A stretch of DNA of 64,000 nucleotides from Argyresthia goedartella (Eukaryota; Arthropoda; Insecta; Lepidoptera; Argyresthiidae), in contig OX463813.1 in NCBI GenBank assembly GCA_949825045.1, positions 2,790,001-2,854,000 on the forward strand, given 5' to 3'. Shown in pieces: positions 54,477 through 64,000 of the stretch. Under the pieces are notes generated by a model. That model searched no databases. It had not been told where the DNA came from and worked only from the letters and a program-made list of their open reading frames with translations. The translations under genes and the position numbers were made by a program. The stretch's first letter is position 1, and each line of letters opens with the position of its first letter.

Positions 54477-54619
54477 ACACGCGCGAGTTAACTTGGCACC
54501 TGGCTCGCCCCACCCGCTTCCTCGCCCGCTACCCGCGATCGCCTTGGCAAGGACCACCGCGGGTAGCGGGGCGGGGAAGCGGGCGGGGCGAGCCAGGTGC
54601 CAAGTTAACTCGCGCGTGT
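54477..54619. repeat. GC-rich hairpin, ~60-bp arms
   Basis: Arms 54477-54537 and 54558-54619 are inverted with only a few mismatches; loop of 20 nt that itself contains CCTTGGCAAGG. The arms are strongly GC-rich (CGCCCGCTACCCGCG), unlike the AT-rich flanks. No ORF explains it. Confidence 0.88.
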
Positions 54620-54667
54620 TATACTTCTAGCAGACCCACAAACTTGAAATTTTAGAAATATTAAACT

Positions 54668-55010
54668 GCACATCAAAAATACCGATTTGCACAGCAGATA
54701 TCAGGGCAAAATACTGCGATAGCTTAGGTTGAGGTTAAAGGGGGTGAGCGAAGCAAAGCCCCCTTCATCCTTTGTGTTAGGTTGAACATGTAAGAACAAC
54801 AAAAAATACTTAAAATATAAACTTAAGTACACATAAAAAATATTTATATTGTTTATCTCTTGTTGCCTAGGAAGGTTTAGACAACTCGTTAAACGTTTCG
54901 TTCACTCACTTGACTGACGGAATTTTAGTGACTTGGTTAAACGTCGGTATTTAATTAACGGTCTAGAGAGTTAGTTAACTGTCTGATTTAACCAACTAAC
55001 TGCGATATAG
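54668..55010 (-). repeat. Family E core plus half of the 22694-type MITE
   Basis: 54690-54800 has the family E dyad 'gagcgaagcaaagcccccttc'. 54850-55010 matches the right half of the 22694-23185 MITE, including 'acggtctagagagttagtta'. The left inverted repeat is missing. Confidence 0.6.
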
Positions 55011-55109
55011 ACATGATTAATTCATATTACGGCACAGACACACAATACAATGGCGATATCCTGTCAATAGTAGCGTCGATCGATCGATTTGATTGGCTAC
55101 TGTATAAGG

Positions 55110-55380
55110 GGAAATATTAAACTGCTCATCAAAAATACTGATTTGCACAGCAATTATCAGGGCAAAATGCTGCGGTAGCTTAGGTAAAGGGATTTATCCT
55201 TCATATTAGGTTGAACGTGTTAGAACAACAAAAAATACTTAAAACATAAACTTTTATGTTTAAAATGTTTTATGTGTACTTACACATAAAACATTTAAAA
55301 CATAAAAAGTGTTTTTGTTGATCCTTTTTTGCTGTGCAAATCCGTATTTTTGAAGTGCGATTAAATACTAGCCTTCTAAA
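55110..55380. repeat. Family E-related dyad
   Basis: 'aaaatgttttatgtgtactt' is followed by 'acacataaaacatttaaaac', an imperfect hairpin of about 27 bp per arm, within a truncated family E copy that lost the GC-rich core. Confidence 0.55.
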
Positions 55381-55499
55381 TAAACGAGGTATACCGTTCT
55401 CAGAAAACCACTAGTTACAGTTATTATATAATTAATTTTATTTATTCATATGTATGTAAGTACTCAATTGTTTATATTGTTGTACACATAAGTCAACAC

Positions 55500-56215
55500 T
55501 TATTCATATTCTTTATTGCACAGAAAACAAAGATAAACAGACAGTTACAATAAATTTTATAGGCAAAGGCGAGCTTATCTCTAAAAAGAGATTTCTTCCA
55601 GCAAACCTAGGCAAGACAGGAGTGTTTATGAAAAAGGACAGTCCTAGTGCGCAATAAAACAGTATACATACGTACGAAAATTACTTTTAAAATATAAATA
55701 AAATATACCTAATAAAAATATATATATCTCAACTATATAATACACTAGATAGCATGCACATATATAAACTACAAAATATCATACATATACTTACATAAAT
55801 ATGATACTAATTACGAAAGAGAAAGGAACTACGCTTTCAATCTTTTCTTAAAAGTGAAAATTGAGGGACTATCCCTAATAGTGCAGGGAAGTGCGTTCCA
55901 CAGTCGGATTGCCCTTAACCTAAAAGAGTGTTTGTAGGCGGCAGTTTTATGCCGAGGAGTTGACAGGAGAGACACCGTGTGGGATCTCCGATTACTATCC
56001 CTGGGGAAAAGAAACTCAAAACGTTCTCGAAGATATGTGGGGTAGCGGGGATTTCGCAAAATATTGAATAGATAAGAGAGAATGTGCATATCACGGCGAA
56101 GACGGATCGGAAGCCATCCCAGCTCCTTGCGATACTGGGAGACATGGTCGTACTTGCGCAGCCCGTAGACAAACCGAATCCCAAGACAAACCGAATCCCA
56201 AAAACACTTGCTGTG
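55500..56215 (-). pseudogene. LINE family J, C-terminal coding part and 3' end
   Basis: From 56218 to 55829 the minus strand is open and reads RFVYGLRKYDHVSQYRKELG, GWLPIRLRRDMHILSYL and RLWNALPCTIRDSPSIF, the RT-ORF C-terminus. The 3' UTR with the stem-loop (55562-55602) and GAATAA-type tail (55500) follows. A small internal duplication of a 'cggtttgtc' block sits at the 5' edge. Better preserved than 28385-29943 over the shared part. Confidence 0.8.
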
Positions 56216-56345
56216 CAATCAACCTTTCCCATCTTAACTTGGTTTCCAGGAAGAGATCTCTTATTGGAGATAAGCTCGCCTTTGAACACTTTTTTCATGC
56301 AACTCTTGTTTTTATTGATCTATGGGCAATAAAGTAGATAAAATT
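56216..56345 (+). mobile_element. LINE 3' UTR with stem-loop, opposite orientation
   Basis: 'gagatctcttattggagata' followed by 'agctcgcctttg' is the family J 3' stem-loop in plus orientation, ending 'gggcaataaagtag'. It sits back to back with the minus-strand copy. The loop-closing pair is G-T here. Confidence 0.6.
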
Positions 56346-56449
56346 ATTATTAAATCATCACGCCTTTTCCTACACGGAGCATCAGATGCACAATAGTGCC
56401 CACGTGAGCCAGTTATTCAGTATTCCATTTATTTTATTTTTATGTTATT

Positions 56450-56664
56450 ATAGTCGCGCGCTCCGTGTCCTAGTGGGTTTCACGCTCGCTTCTCACGCAA
56501 GCGATGCGGGTTCGAATCCGGTGCTGACTATGTACCAATGAGATACATAATTTATCTTTACACAACGAGTGCCAAGGACGCCTGAGGCAAAAGTGTCCGA
56601 CCGGTGTATTACCCGTGATACACACGACCTTTAACAAAACCTCAGGTGTATCTCTGGAGATACA
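56450..56664 (+). mobile_element. SINE-C head
   Basis: tRNA-like: 'cctagtgggtttcacgctcg' region and B box GGTTCGAATCC, then 'ctatgtaccaatgagata'. An internal dyad 'ggtgtatctctggagataca' precedes the SINE-B insertion. Confidence 0.7.
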
Positions 56665-56882
56665 CATAAACACATAAACATAAACATTTACATACAGACA
56701 CATACTTTGCTTCTATCCCCACACTAGGATACCCTGTGTCGTGGGAATCAGAAACAGCGGCGTCACACACATATAAACATCCAAGACCTGGGTTTATTTT
56801 TCTTTACCCCCAGCCAGGGATCGAACCCGGGACCTCTCGCATGGTAGGCAGAACCCCAACCGCTGCACCACAGAGGTCGTCA
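56665..56882 (-). mobile_element. SINE-B copy, between SINE-C parts
   Basis: Full reverse copy with B box GGTTCGATCCC. It separates the SINE-C head from a SINE-C tail, which suggests a nested insertion. Confidence 0.8.
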
Positions 56883-56894
56883 ACCGCTGGCGCT

Positions 56895-57090
56895 GAGCGT
56901 GTTAAATACATTATGCGGACGTCCGAACGGTGATGGAAAACATTGCGAGGTTAATCTCCATATCTGCGGCGATGGGCTAGCCCCTGGTCACGCAAAAGAG
57001 AGAATGGTATTACTGGCTAAATTTGGGCACAATTGTGCCTTGCAATCCCGAATAGGAAAAGGCGTGAAGCAATGTCATGATATTTTCTTC
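56895..57090 (+). mobile_element. SINE-C tail
   Basis: 'cggtgatggaaaacattgcg', 'gcggcgatgggctagcccct' and 'gggcacaattgtgcctt' match 61350-61520. Confidence 0.7.
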
Positions 57091-57367
57091 CTAGTTATTA
57101 CTTGTTACTACAGTCAAACATTCTTTTTTAAATCTTTTCATTTTATTTTTTCTTCCTAAATCTTACAAATTCAAACTTTTTGTGACGACGCGTAATAACA
57201 ATTCTAACAGAATTAACACTGGAACACAAATGTTCAGAGCCGCCATTAAAATTCAAATTTAACCCTTTCGGGGTCGCGAGATATCTGTCAGGCAATCCTA
57301 TTAATTCTGTGTAACCTCCTTTGCATATAAACTGTAAGTCGGACAAAATGTTGATGACTCCAGTTAT
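57091..57367. other. Intergenic, nothing recognised
   Basis: No supported gene. Confidence 0.4.
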
Positions 57368-57599
57368 TAAACATAAACATAAACATAAACATTTACATAC
57401 AGGCACATACATTGCTTCTGGCCCCACACTAGGATACCCTGTGTCGTGGTAACCAGAAACAGCGTCGTCACACACATATAAACATCCAAGACCTGGGGAT
57501 TGTTTTTTTTTTTTTTTTTTCATTACCCCCAGCCGGGGATCGAACCCGGGACCTCTCGCATGGTAGGCAGAGCCACAACCGCTGTGCCACAGAGGCCGT
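57368..57599 (-). mobile_element. SINE-B copy with (AAACAT)n tail
   Basis: Well-preserved reverse copy: tail 'aaacataaacataaacat' at the left, poly-T stretch at 57498, B box GGTTCGATCCC, A box readable. Confidence 0.85.
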
Positions 57600-57777
57600 C
57601 AAAATAAATAAAAACAAACAATTTTAATACAACTTCTTCATAGAACTGTCTCCTTAGATACAGTTTAAACTGGTTATGGAGACAGGGATCCATCAATATG
57701 TAATATATACGTTTATTTTTGGGAATATACAATGTTTACTTTACTTACACGGGGTGCAAAAGCGCATATATAAAAAA

Positions 57778-58182
57778 AGGTCAAGTGCGAGTCGAACTTA
57801 CGCATGAAGGGTTCCTTCACACCGTACAATGGTAGGGATGGTGTGGGGTGAATAGTTTGGATTTTACAAAGCAAAATGTTGTTTACAAAGTTATTGGTGC
57901 GGCTACTTTCACACTCTATGTACGTAACCAGGTGCATCCATAAGTTTGTAAGTGGTGTTGAAAGAACTGTTGTATGCGAGCTCCCTTAAATGTTTATTTT
58001 ATTCTACTTTTTAGTATTTGTTGTGTTAGCGGCAACAGAAATACATCATCTGTAAAAATTTCAACTGTCTAACTATCACGGTTCATGAGATACAAGCCTG
58101 GTGACAGACGGACGGACGGACGGACAGCGGAGGCTTCGTAATAGGGTCCCGTTCGGCACCCTTCGGGCACAAAACCCTAAAA
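57778..58182 (+). repeat. Family D repeat, near full length
   Basis: Left 'ggtcaagtgcgagtcgaact' through 'ggtagggatggtgtgg', 'ttgttgtgttagcggcaaca', (GGAC)n and 'cttcgggcacaaaaccctaa'. Collinear with the reversed 25550 copy. Confidence 0.7.
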
Positions 58183-58572
58183 GAATCCCTACCGAAGCGT
58201 CCGTGGAAACGATCGTGCGGTTAGCAACATCTGGCCGAGACGGCTACTGGATGGGTGTCCGCTTCTGTGTGGCTTTCGACTCTGGTGCTTCTGTGTTTCG
58301 TATAACACATTAAGTTAAAGGTCCCGGCTACTATCGCTACTTGGTGCTAGGAGTTGTGAAGCTGTGTCAGAGGCCCTAATAGGGCAGCTTGCACTCCTGC
58401 CAGACGGGTTGGCCCGACTCCACTCCGTCAACCCGCACTGAGCCAGCGTGGTATAGTATGGCTAAATCTTACGCGTTTCCGGGTAAAGGCCCAAGCCCTT
58501 CGGTGAGGACAGTAATGGGCTACATTTCAACGAGCTTACAATGCGTTGGCCCTGCCATAGTATACTGCACTA
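58183..58572. other. Unassigned sequence left of the MITE
   Basis: Moderately GC-rich for the window, contains 'cactgagccagcgtggtata' also seen at 51107. The last bases 'ctgcacta' plus the sequence after 59466 rebuild a SINE-B-like 'cacta-ggatacc'. Confidence 0.4.
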
Positions 58573-59466
58573 CACTGAAAAAAATGTTTATTTACCAGTC
58601 AACGAAAAGTTTTGTTACTAGTAAGCCCTAATTTAAAGACTTGCGAACTATGACTTACTAATAACAAAACCAGGTTCATTTAGTTGTGTTGAGATACTTG
58701 AAGCTTAACCATTTTTGTTAAAATTAACTTCATCGTTTTACTTTTTCTAAGCTAACTGTTTAATGTTAACAAAACTGTTTCGTTATCAGCAAAGTTTCAG
58801 TTAGGTTTTTGGTAACCATATGTTTGATTACAGGCTACAATGTGGTTTGTCAGTATGTTACAAAATTGTTTGGTTATGACCAAAATTTCAGTAAGGTAAT
58901 TGGTAATCAAATCTTTGGTTGCAGGCTACAGTGGTGGGGTTTGTCATTGTAAAATATAAAGAACTTTTTAATTAATATATCACTTAGCTGATCTTCGAAC
59001 ACTGTAACTAAGTTGAAGTTAAACAAAACAACCAACTGGTCACTTGATCTGGTAAAATAAATAGTTCAATGTTACACAAAATATTTTTGGTTTATATGCG
59101 TTTCTCGGTAATAAAACCTTATCGCGATCTAAAATACATACTACGCCATCTATCGAACTAAAAGTAAACTTTCTCCGTTGCAGCGATATGAAGTGTAGAT
59201 TGATAGATATCAATTTAACTAATCGGTAAAACAACTTAGCACGTTGGATATTAGGATATAAGTTTTGTTGCTGCAAAAACGCAGTTTGTCTCTATTAATT
59301 ATGTTGCCACTAACTAAAAGTTGTGTTAATGCATACCAAATAAAAAATTACAAAACAAATTTTGGATTCGTTACCAAACTACTTCCTTAAATTAATTAAA
59401 ATTTTGTTTACTCACAACAAAAGTCTAATCTAACTAAACTAGTTCGGTTAATCCTTTTTTTCAGTG
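58573..59466. mobile_element. TA-flanked MITE with CACTGAAAAAAA ends
   Basis: 894 bp. Ends CACTGAAAAAAA and TTTTTTTCAGTG are inverted; TA lies on both sides (58571-58572 and 59467-59468). The interior is rich in 'ttaactaa/ttggtaac' motifs and has no transposase. The right flank is SINE-B-like, so it inserted into a SINE relic. Confidence 0.75.
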
Positions 59467-59594
59467 TAGGATACCCTCTGACGTGGCGACCAGAAATATT
59501 GACCTCACAAACATTCAAGACTCTGTGACCCGCTGGAGCCTTGGACCTGGTTATGAGGCCTCGCGATTTTGTATCTCATGCCATCTTAAGACAT

Positions 59595-60128
59595 CTGGCA
59601 CTAAGAAGCAGGCTTATCTCCTGGCACTAAGAAGCAGGCTTATCTCCTGGCACTAAGAAGCAGGCTTATCTCCTGGCACTAAGAAGCAGGCTTATCTCCT
59701 GGCACTAAGAAGCAGGCTTATCTCCTGGCACTAAGAAGCAGGCTTATCTCCTGGCACTAAGAAGCAGGCTTATCTCCTGGCACTAAGAAGCAGGCTTATC
59801 TCCTGGCACTAAGAAGCAGGCTTATCTCCTGGCACTAAGAAGCAGGCTTATCTCCTGGCACTAAGAAGCAGGCTTATCTCCTGGCACTAAGAAGCAGGCT
59901 TATCTCCTGGCACTAAGAAGCAGGCTTATCTCCTGGCACTAAGAAGCAGGCTTATCTCCTGGCACTAAGAAGCAGGCTTATCTCCTGGCACTAAGAAGCA
60001 GGCTTATCTCCTGGCACTAAGAAGCAGGCTTATCTTCTGGCACTAAGAAGCAGGCTTATCTCCTGGCACTTGACACTGGGTTACGGGAAGCAGGCTTATC
60101 TCCTGGCACTTGACACTGGGTTACGGGA
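59595..60128 (+). repeat. 26-bp minisatellite, 18 units plus variants
   Basis: CTGGCACTAAGAAGCAGGCT..TATCTC is repeated 18 times without gaps from 59595 to 60062, with one visible base change (TATCTT). Two longer variant units carrying 'cacttgacactgggttacgg' follow. The uniformity indicates recent expansion. Confidence 0.93.
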
Positions 60129-60202
60129 GATCCTGTAGCCTAAATAAGTAATTCTGATGTGAATCGCAAATGTGAAGTACACCAATCTCGATCATTATAT
60201 TA

Positions 60203-60446
60203 ATGATAATAACACCTTGGACACTATTTACACACATTGATCTAGCCCTAAGCTAGGATTCCCTGTATCTTGGGTACTAGACAACGATACACATACTTAT
60301 ATAGATAAATATTGTACTTAGATAGATAAACAACCATAACTAGGGTGCAAACATCCGTTCTCATCAAATAAATATTTGCCCCCACCGGGACTCGAACCCG
60401 GGACCCTTGGCATCGTAGGCAGGGTCACTGCCGACTCGGCCATTCG
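60203..60446 (-). mobile_element. SINE-A copy
   Basis: Reverse orientation, intact B box. The last bases of the head are lost ('ccattcgacacggtc' rather than 'ccattcgggtcgtc'). Confidence 0.8.
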
Positions 60447-60694
60447 ACACGGTCTGTCTTTTATTGTGACGTCGCCTGTCGACTCCTGTGTAAAGTCTGA
60501 CCGTTGAGAGCTTAAAATCCATATTTTTTGACAGCTGCAATGAAAAATATTGCTTATAATGCATTAATAAAATGTCATAATCGCACTCTAAAAACCGCCG
60601 AAGTGAAGAAGGCATTAATGATTTTGCGTCGGAAAAGTATGCGAATCCCTCTGTCAGTGACTACGTACAATGACATAAGGCAATAAATATGTAT
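60447..60694. other. Intergenic, nothing recognised
   Basis: No supported gene. Confidence 0.35.
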
Positions 60695-61018
60695 TATGAT
60701 CACCAAAATTTTCCTACCCAAAATGGATAAATGAACACCAAAAGTAATAAAAAATATCAGGGCAAAATACTGCGGTAGCTTAGGTGAAGGGTAAAGGGGG
60801 TGAGCGAAGCGAAACCCCCTTTATCCTTCGTGTTAGGTTGAACATTTAAGAACAACAAAAAATACTTAAAACATACAACTTAAGTACACAAAACATAAAA
60901 AGAAGTTTGGTTATCATTTATCCAAACACAATTTGGTGGACATTTATCCATTTTGGCAGTCATTTTGAATTTATTGGTAGTAAAATAGGTGCGTTTTTGG
61001 TCATCGTTTAAACATAAT
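60695..61018 (-). repeat. Family E repeat, full reverse copy
   Basis: Starts 'gatcaccaaaattttcctac', central dyad 'aaagggggtgagcgaagcga', ends 'ggtcatcgtttaaacataa'. It gives the full length of the family, about 324 bp. Confidence 0.7.
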
Positions 61019-61038
61019 CCGTAACATAAGGTTAATGG

Positions 61039-61236
61039 ATGACCTCTGTGGCGCAGCGGTTGTGGCTCTGCCTACCATGCGAGAGGTCCCGGGTTCGATC
61101 CCCAGTTGGGGGTAAATAAATCCCAGGTCTTGGATGTATCGTATGTGGCATCACTGTTTCTGGTTTCCACGACACAGTGTATCCTAGTGTGGGGCCAAGA
61201 AGCAATGTATGTGCCTGTACGTAAATGTGAATGTTT
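61039..61236 (+). mobile_element. SINE-B copy
   Basis: The best plus-strand copy: TGGCGCAGCGGTTGTGG A box and GGTTCGATCCCC B box. Confidence 0.85.
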
Positions 61237-61267
61237 TAAAATATGGTTTATTTTATGGTTTATATCT

Positions 61268-61535
61268 GAGCTCGAACACTGTTGTGGTCACACAGGAGAT
61301 GCAGGTTCGATTCCTGACCATGTACCAATGAGATAATTAATTTATCTTAAGTACATTATACGGACGTTCTAACGGTGATGGAAAACATCATGAGGAAACC
61401 TTCATTACTCCTTAGCTGCGGCGATGGGCTAGACCCCTGTCACGCAAAATGAGTATTAACTGACTCGAAGTGGGCACAATTGTGCTTCTACTACCCCGTA
61501 TGGGAAAAGGCGTGACGCTATGTTATGTTATGTTT
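61268..61535 (+). mobile_element. SINE-C copy
   Basis: B box GGTTCGATTCC, 'catgtaccaatgagataatt', 'ggtgatggaaaacatcatga' and the tail 'gttatgttatgttt'. Shows SINE-C uninterrupted and supports the nesting at 56450-57090. A more decayed tail follows at about 61620-61745. Confidence 0.75.
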
Positions 61536-61745
61536 CGAGCGACTGTTCCAATTGGTCTATTCGTCGATGGCGATGGAAATTCTTAGACATCCCAGATACA
61601 TAAGTTAGCTACTGTATAAGTTGATCAATGGCTTCGGCAATGGGCTAGTCCCTTGACAATCAAAACGCTGAACAACTGTCAAAACGTGGACCAAACTGTG
61701 CATATACTGCTTTATATGGGAAAAATCCGTGGCGATGTGTTTTGA

Positions 61746-62134
61746 ATTTAAGAATGTTCGCACACCAGCGCCCTCGCCAATAAACCGTTAGTTCTCCGGA
61801 CTACAGCGAAGGCCAGCAAAGATTGGACTTGTAAATAAAGTTTTGAATTTAAGCCTTCGTTAAACAGATTACATCGGAACTTCGCAAATGTTCGATAGAA
61901 AATTTCTAAAGAATATTTTAAAAGGGCTTTTGAGCTTTTGAACAATAAAAGCTTTTCCTTTTTCAATGTAATTTCTGCTTTTTTTAATATTTAAACTTGC
62001 AACGTCAATCGAAAGTACGTAAAGCACATATACTGTAATATTATATGAATATAGATAGACCAAGTAGAAAAAATAAGTCACCAGCGTAATCATGCTACGA
62101 AAGCATATGTAGTTCGAGGTAATTTGTAATTTAT
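61746..62134. other. Intergenic, nothing recognised
   Basis: No supported gene. Confidence 0.4.
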
Positions 62135-62245
62135 TTATTGTATTACACAAAACAGACATACAGATAACTTATAGAAGAAAAAACATGTACAAAGCGAGCT
62201 TCTCTCTAAAAAGAGATTTCTTCCAGTAAACCATGACGGGTAGTA
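62135..62245 (-). mobile_element. LINE family J 3' UTR fragment
   Basis: The stem-loop 'gagcttctctctaaaaagag' followed by 'atttcttccag' is conserved; only the final 100 bp of the element are present. Confidence 0.6.
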
Positions 62246-62854
62246 CTCTATAACTAGCTGACATTTTCTTTGATACAATCCCAAAGTTATAAAACGATCT
62301 GACTCTACTATGTCGTTTCCACAGATAAATGATAAGTGTTGCTTTTTGTTACTAAATATCTAGCAATAAGTGCAATTTGGTAAATAAATTATTACTTATA
62401 AGCTATATTGTAAACTATTGAATAAATAAATCAATAATTAAATACTACGAGTAATATATACTAAAAACAATATTATACTAATAACCCTAATTTCTAAAAA
62501 TAATGATGCCCTCTACACGTTGGTCACAAAAGGCCTCGATGAGATCGGGGCAGCTGGTGTGAATACTTTTTCCCTGACCCACCAAAGACAGTACTTAGTT
62601 TGACGAAAAGTGGTTCTTTCATAGTGTTAATATCGCTTTCCGCACTAACAAATTCATAGCTAGAAGCACACGACAAGAAACTATCGTTATTGATATCCAT
62701 ACTATGTGTAGGTAAATATAATAGATATATGTATGAAATATAATACAATAATGTAAAATATTAATAAAAACAACCAAAAAAAACGAAGTTATATAAGTAA
62801 ATAACTAGATGGGGTGACTTAGACCCCCTAACCAGACAAGGATTGCTGTAATAA
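62246..62854. other. Intergenic, nothing recognised
   Basis: No supported gene. The 74-codon minus-strand frame at 62524-62748 has no motif. Confidence 0.4.
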
Positions 62855-63333
62855 TAGTAGTTTATGTGACTGCTACATAATGGAGGGCAATAATACTCAA
62901 GAGTGGGTTTATGAAACGAGCCGAAGGCGAGAATCACTCGAGAGTTTTAATGCCTAATTATGTACAGTTACATACACTAGTTTATCTACACACATATCAT
63001 AAGCTCTCTTTGATGTGTACAGGAACCGCATGTTTGACCGGCATTGTGGCTCTGCAGTTGTTTAGCTTGTTCTGTAGCACCAACTTCGGACGTCGGCGTT
63101 CGAAATTTGAATGTCAGTACCAACTTCACAGACAAACTAGGGGCGGCACGTTGCGGGCGTCGGCGTTCGAAATTTGAATGTCATAATGTGTAGAAAAATT
63201 ATACATTATGGTCATAATGTGTAATTTTTTTAGATAAGAAATGAGTTTTTACCAAGTAGTTTAACATTATGCTGATCGTAACGTGCGGTTTTTGTAAGCA
63301 GTAAAGAGGGTTTATGATACGTGTGTAGATAAA
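62855..63333 (+). mobile_element. Family F MITE-like element
   Basis: The longest copy with outer sequences, both inverted ends and the internal duplication seen at 52267. In the middle 'acattatggtcataatgt' is a perfect short dyad. Confidence 0.7.
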
Positions 63334-64000
63334 ATAATTAATACTCGGGGTAATAGTACATTATGGTACAAGTGTGTAATGTTGGTGATTACCTCTGAGA
63401 CGCCTTTGAGACGCGAGCCGTTAGGTAAGGGTCTTAAGAGAGCCGAGAACGGTAATCATCAAAACACACGTGTATCATACGACGTTTTTCAACACACTTG
63501 TGAAGAAAATAATACAAAAAAATAATTTTCTTCATAACTAGTACTTGTAGACATTTTGATTAATAAATAAATATAATTTCAACAGTGAAAATGATTAATG
63601 ATTTATTTTTTCGTAATGGCGGGAAAATTAATCTGTTTTTCTATGCGCGCGCATCTAAAACTGGCGATCGGCCATAGAATAAAAGAATGAGGTTTCTTAA
63701 TGTTTGGGATTTTGCGGATAGCGTTTTAGCCACGTACAAAATGGGGAATTCAAAGTTTTCTTTATTACAGAGATAACAAAAGTTATATTTGAGCGAACGT
63801 TTTATTTATTAAAAACGTACAAGTTGAAATTATCTATTTAAATACGAAGTTGCATGAAATGAGCAAGCAATAGGCACATTAATTTATTTGTAATTTTGAC
63901 ACTATCTGTTGGGGGACAGGAATGCACGACCCCGAAATGCCCGACCCCGGAATCGTGGGATTTGGGACGCCAATTCCGGGCCCGGCCATTCCAAGCCGCA
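63334..64000. other. Right edge of window, GC-rich end
   Basis: Mostly AT-rich and unrecognised. The final ~95 bp become GC-rich with repeated 'cgaccccg' and 'attccggg' boxes and run off the window. Confidence 0.4.

Noticed and set aside
59595..60128. CRISPR-like array
   Set aside because: Units are contiguous without unique spacers, in eukaryotic DNA; it is a minisatellite.
63900..64000. GC-rich repeated boxes at the right edge as a new element
   Set aside because: Truncated by the window end; no terminus, ORF or second copy to support a call.

Overview
This is animal nuclear DNA, most likely from a moth or butterfly. It is AT-rich and almost every recognisable feature is a transposable element. 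The lepidopteran call is an inference. It rests on tRNA-headed SINEs, on an interspersed repeat with ends resembling '...cgaagggttccgta' and 'ggtacggaaccct', on LINE 3' ends with a short stem-loop, and on a DD37D (maT-type) mariner. I see no convincing host protein-coding gene, rRNA or functional tRNA gene in the 64 kb.

Layout. 1-6538: SINE, LINE and MITE relics. 6539-18556: a 12,018-bp Ty3/Gypsy-type LTR retrotransposon complex. 18557-25550: SINEs, a 26/27-bp tandem array, MITEs and hairpins. 25550-30950: a DD37D mariner with a broken transposase, then several LINE 3' fragments, one of which has expanded into a minisatellite. 31000-45150: interspersed repeats, a 57-bp tandem array, LINE 3' ends and hairpin clusters. 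45153-49600: a CR1-like LINE whose two ORFs both look intact. 49600-64000: a mariner-like MITE, foldback elements, a GC-rich 60-bp hairpin, nested SINEs, a TA-flanked MITE and a 26-bp x 18 minisatellite.

The main discovery is the 6539-18556 complex. It has two full 1,347-bp LTRs in the same orientation and a single 4-bp target duplication (AATT), so it integrated once. Its interior is a head-to-head palindrome. One arm, on the minus strand, carries intact gag and pol. The other, on the plus strand, has a 2,056-bp gag-pol deletion. The left junction keeps an exact 18-nt complement of a tRNA-Lys 3' end, while the element's own primer-binding sites carry two extra bases there. The left LTR plus those 18 nt is therefore exactly what plus-strand strong-stop DNA should be. 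At the palindrome centre one arm begins 286 bp from the LTR end, at an initiator-like A that I take as the RNA 5' end, and the other begins 3 nt further in. The locus looks like a fossil of aberrant reverse transcription (failed plus-strand transfer, joining of intermediates, template switching) that was still integrated cleanly.

Functionally, the retrotransposon encodes Gag and, through a -1 frameshift site (A AAA AAC) just before the gag stop, Pol (protease, reverse transcriptase, RNase H, integrase), with no envelope gene. The LINE encodes a PHD-finger ORF1 protein and an endonuclease/reverse transcriptase ORF2 protein. The mariner, SINEs and MITEs here cannot move without enzymes supplied from elsewhere.
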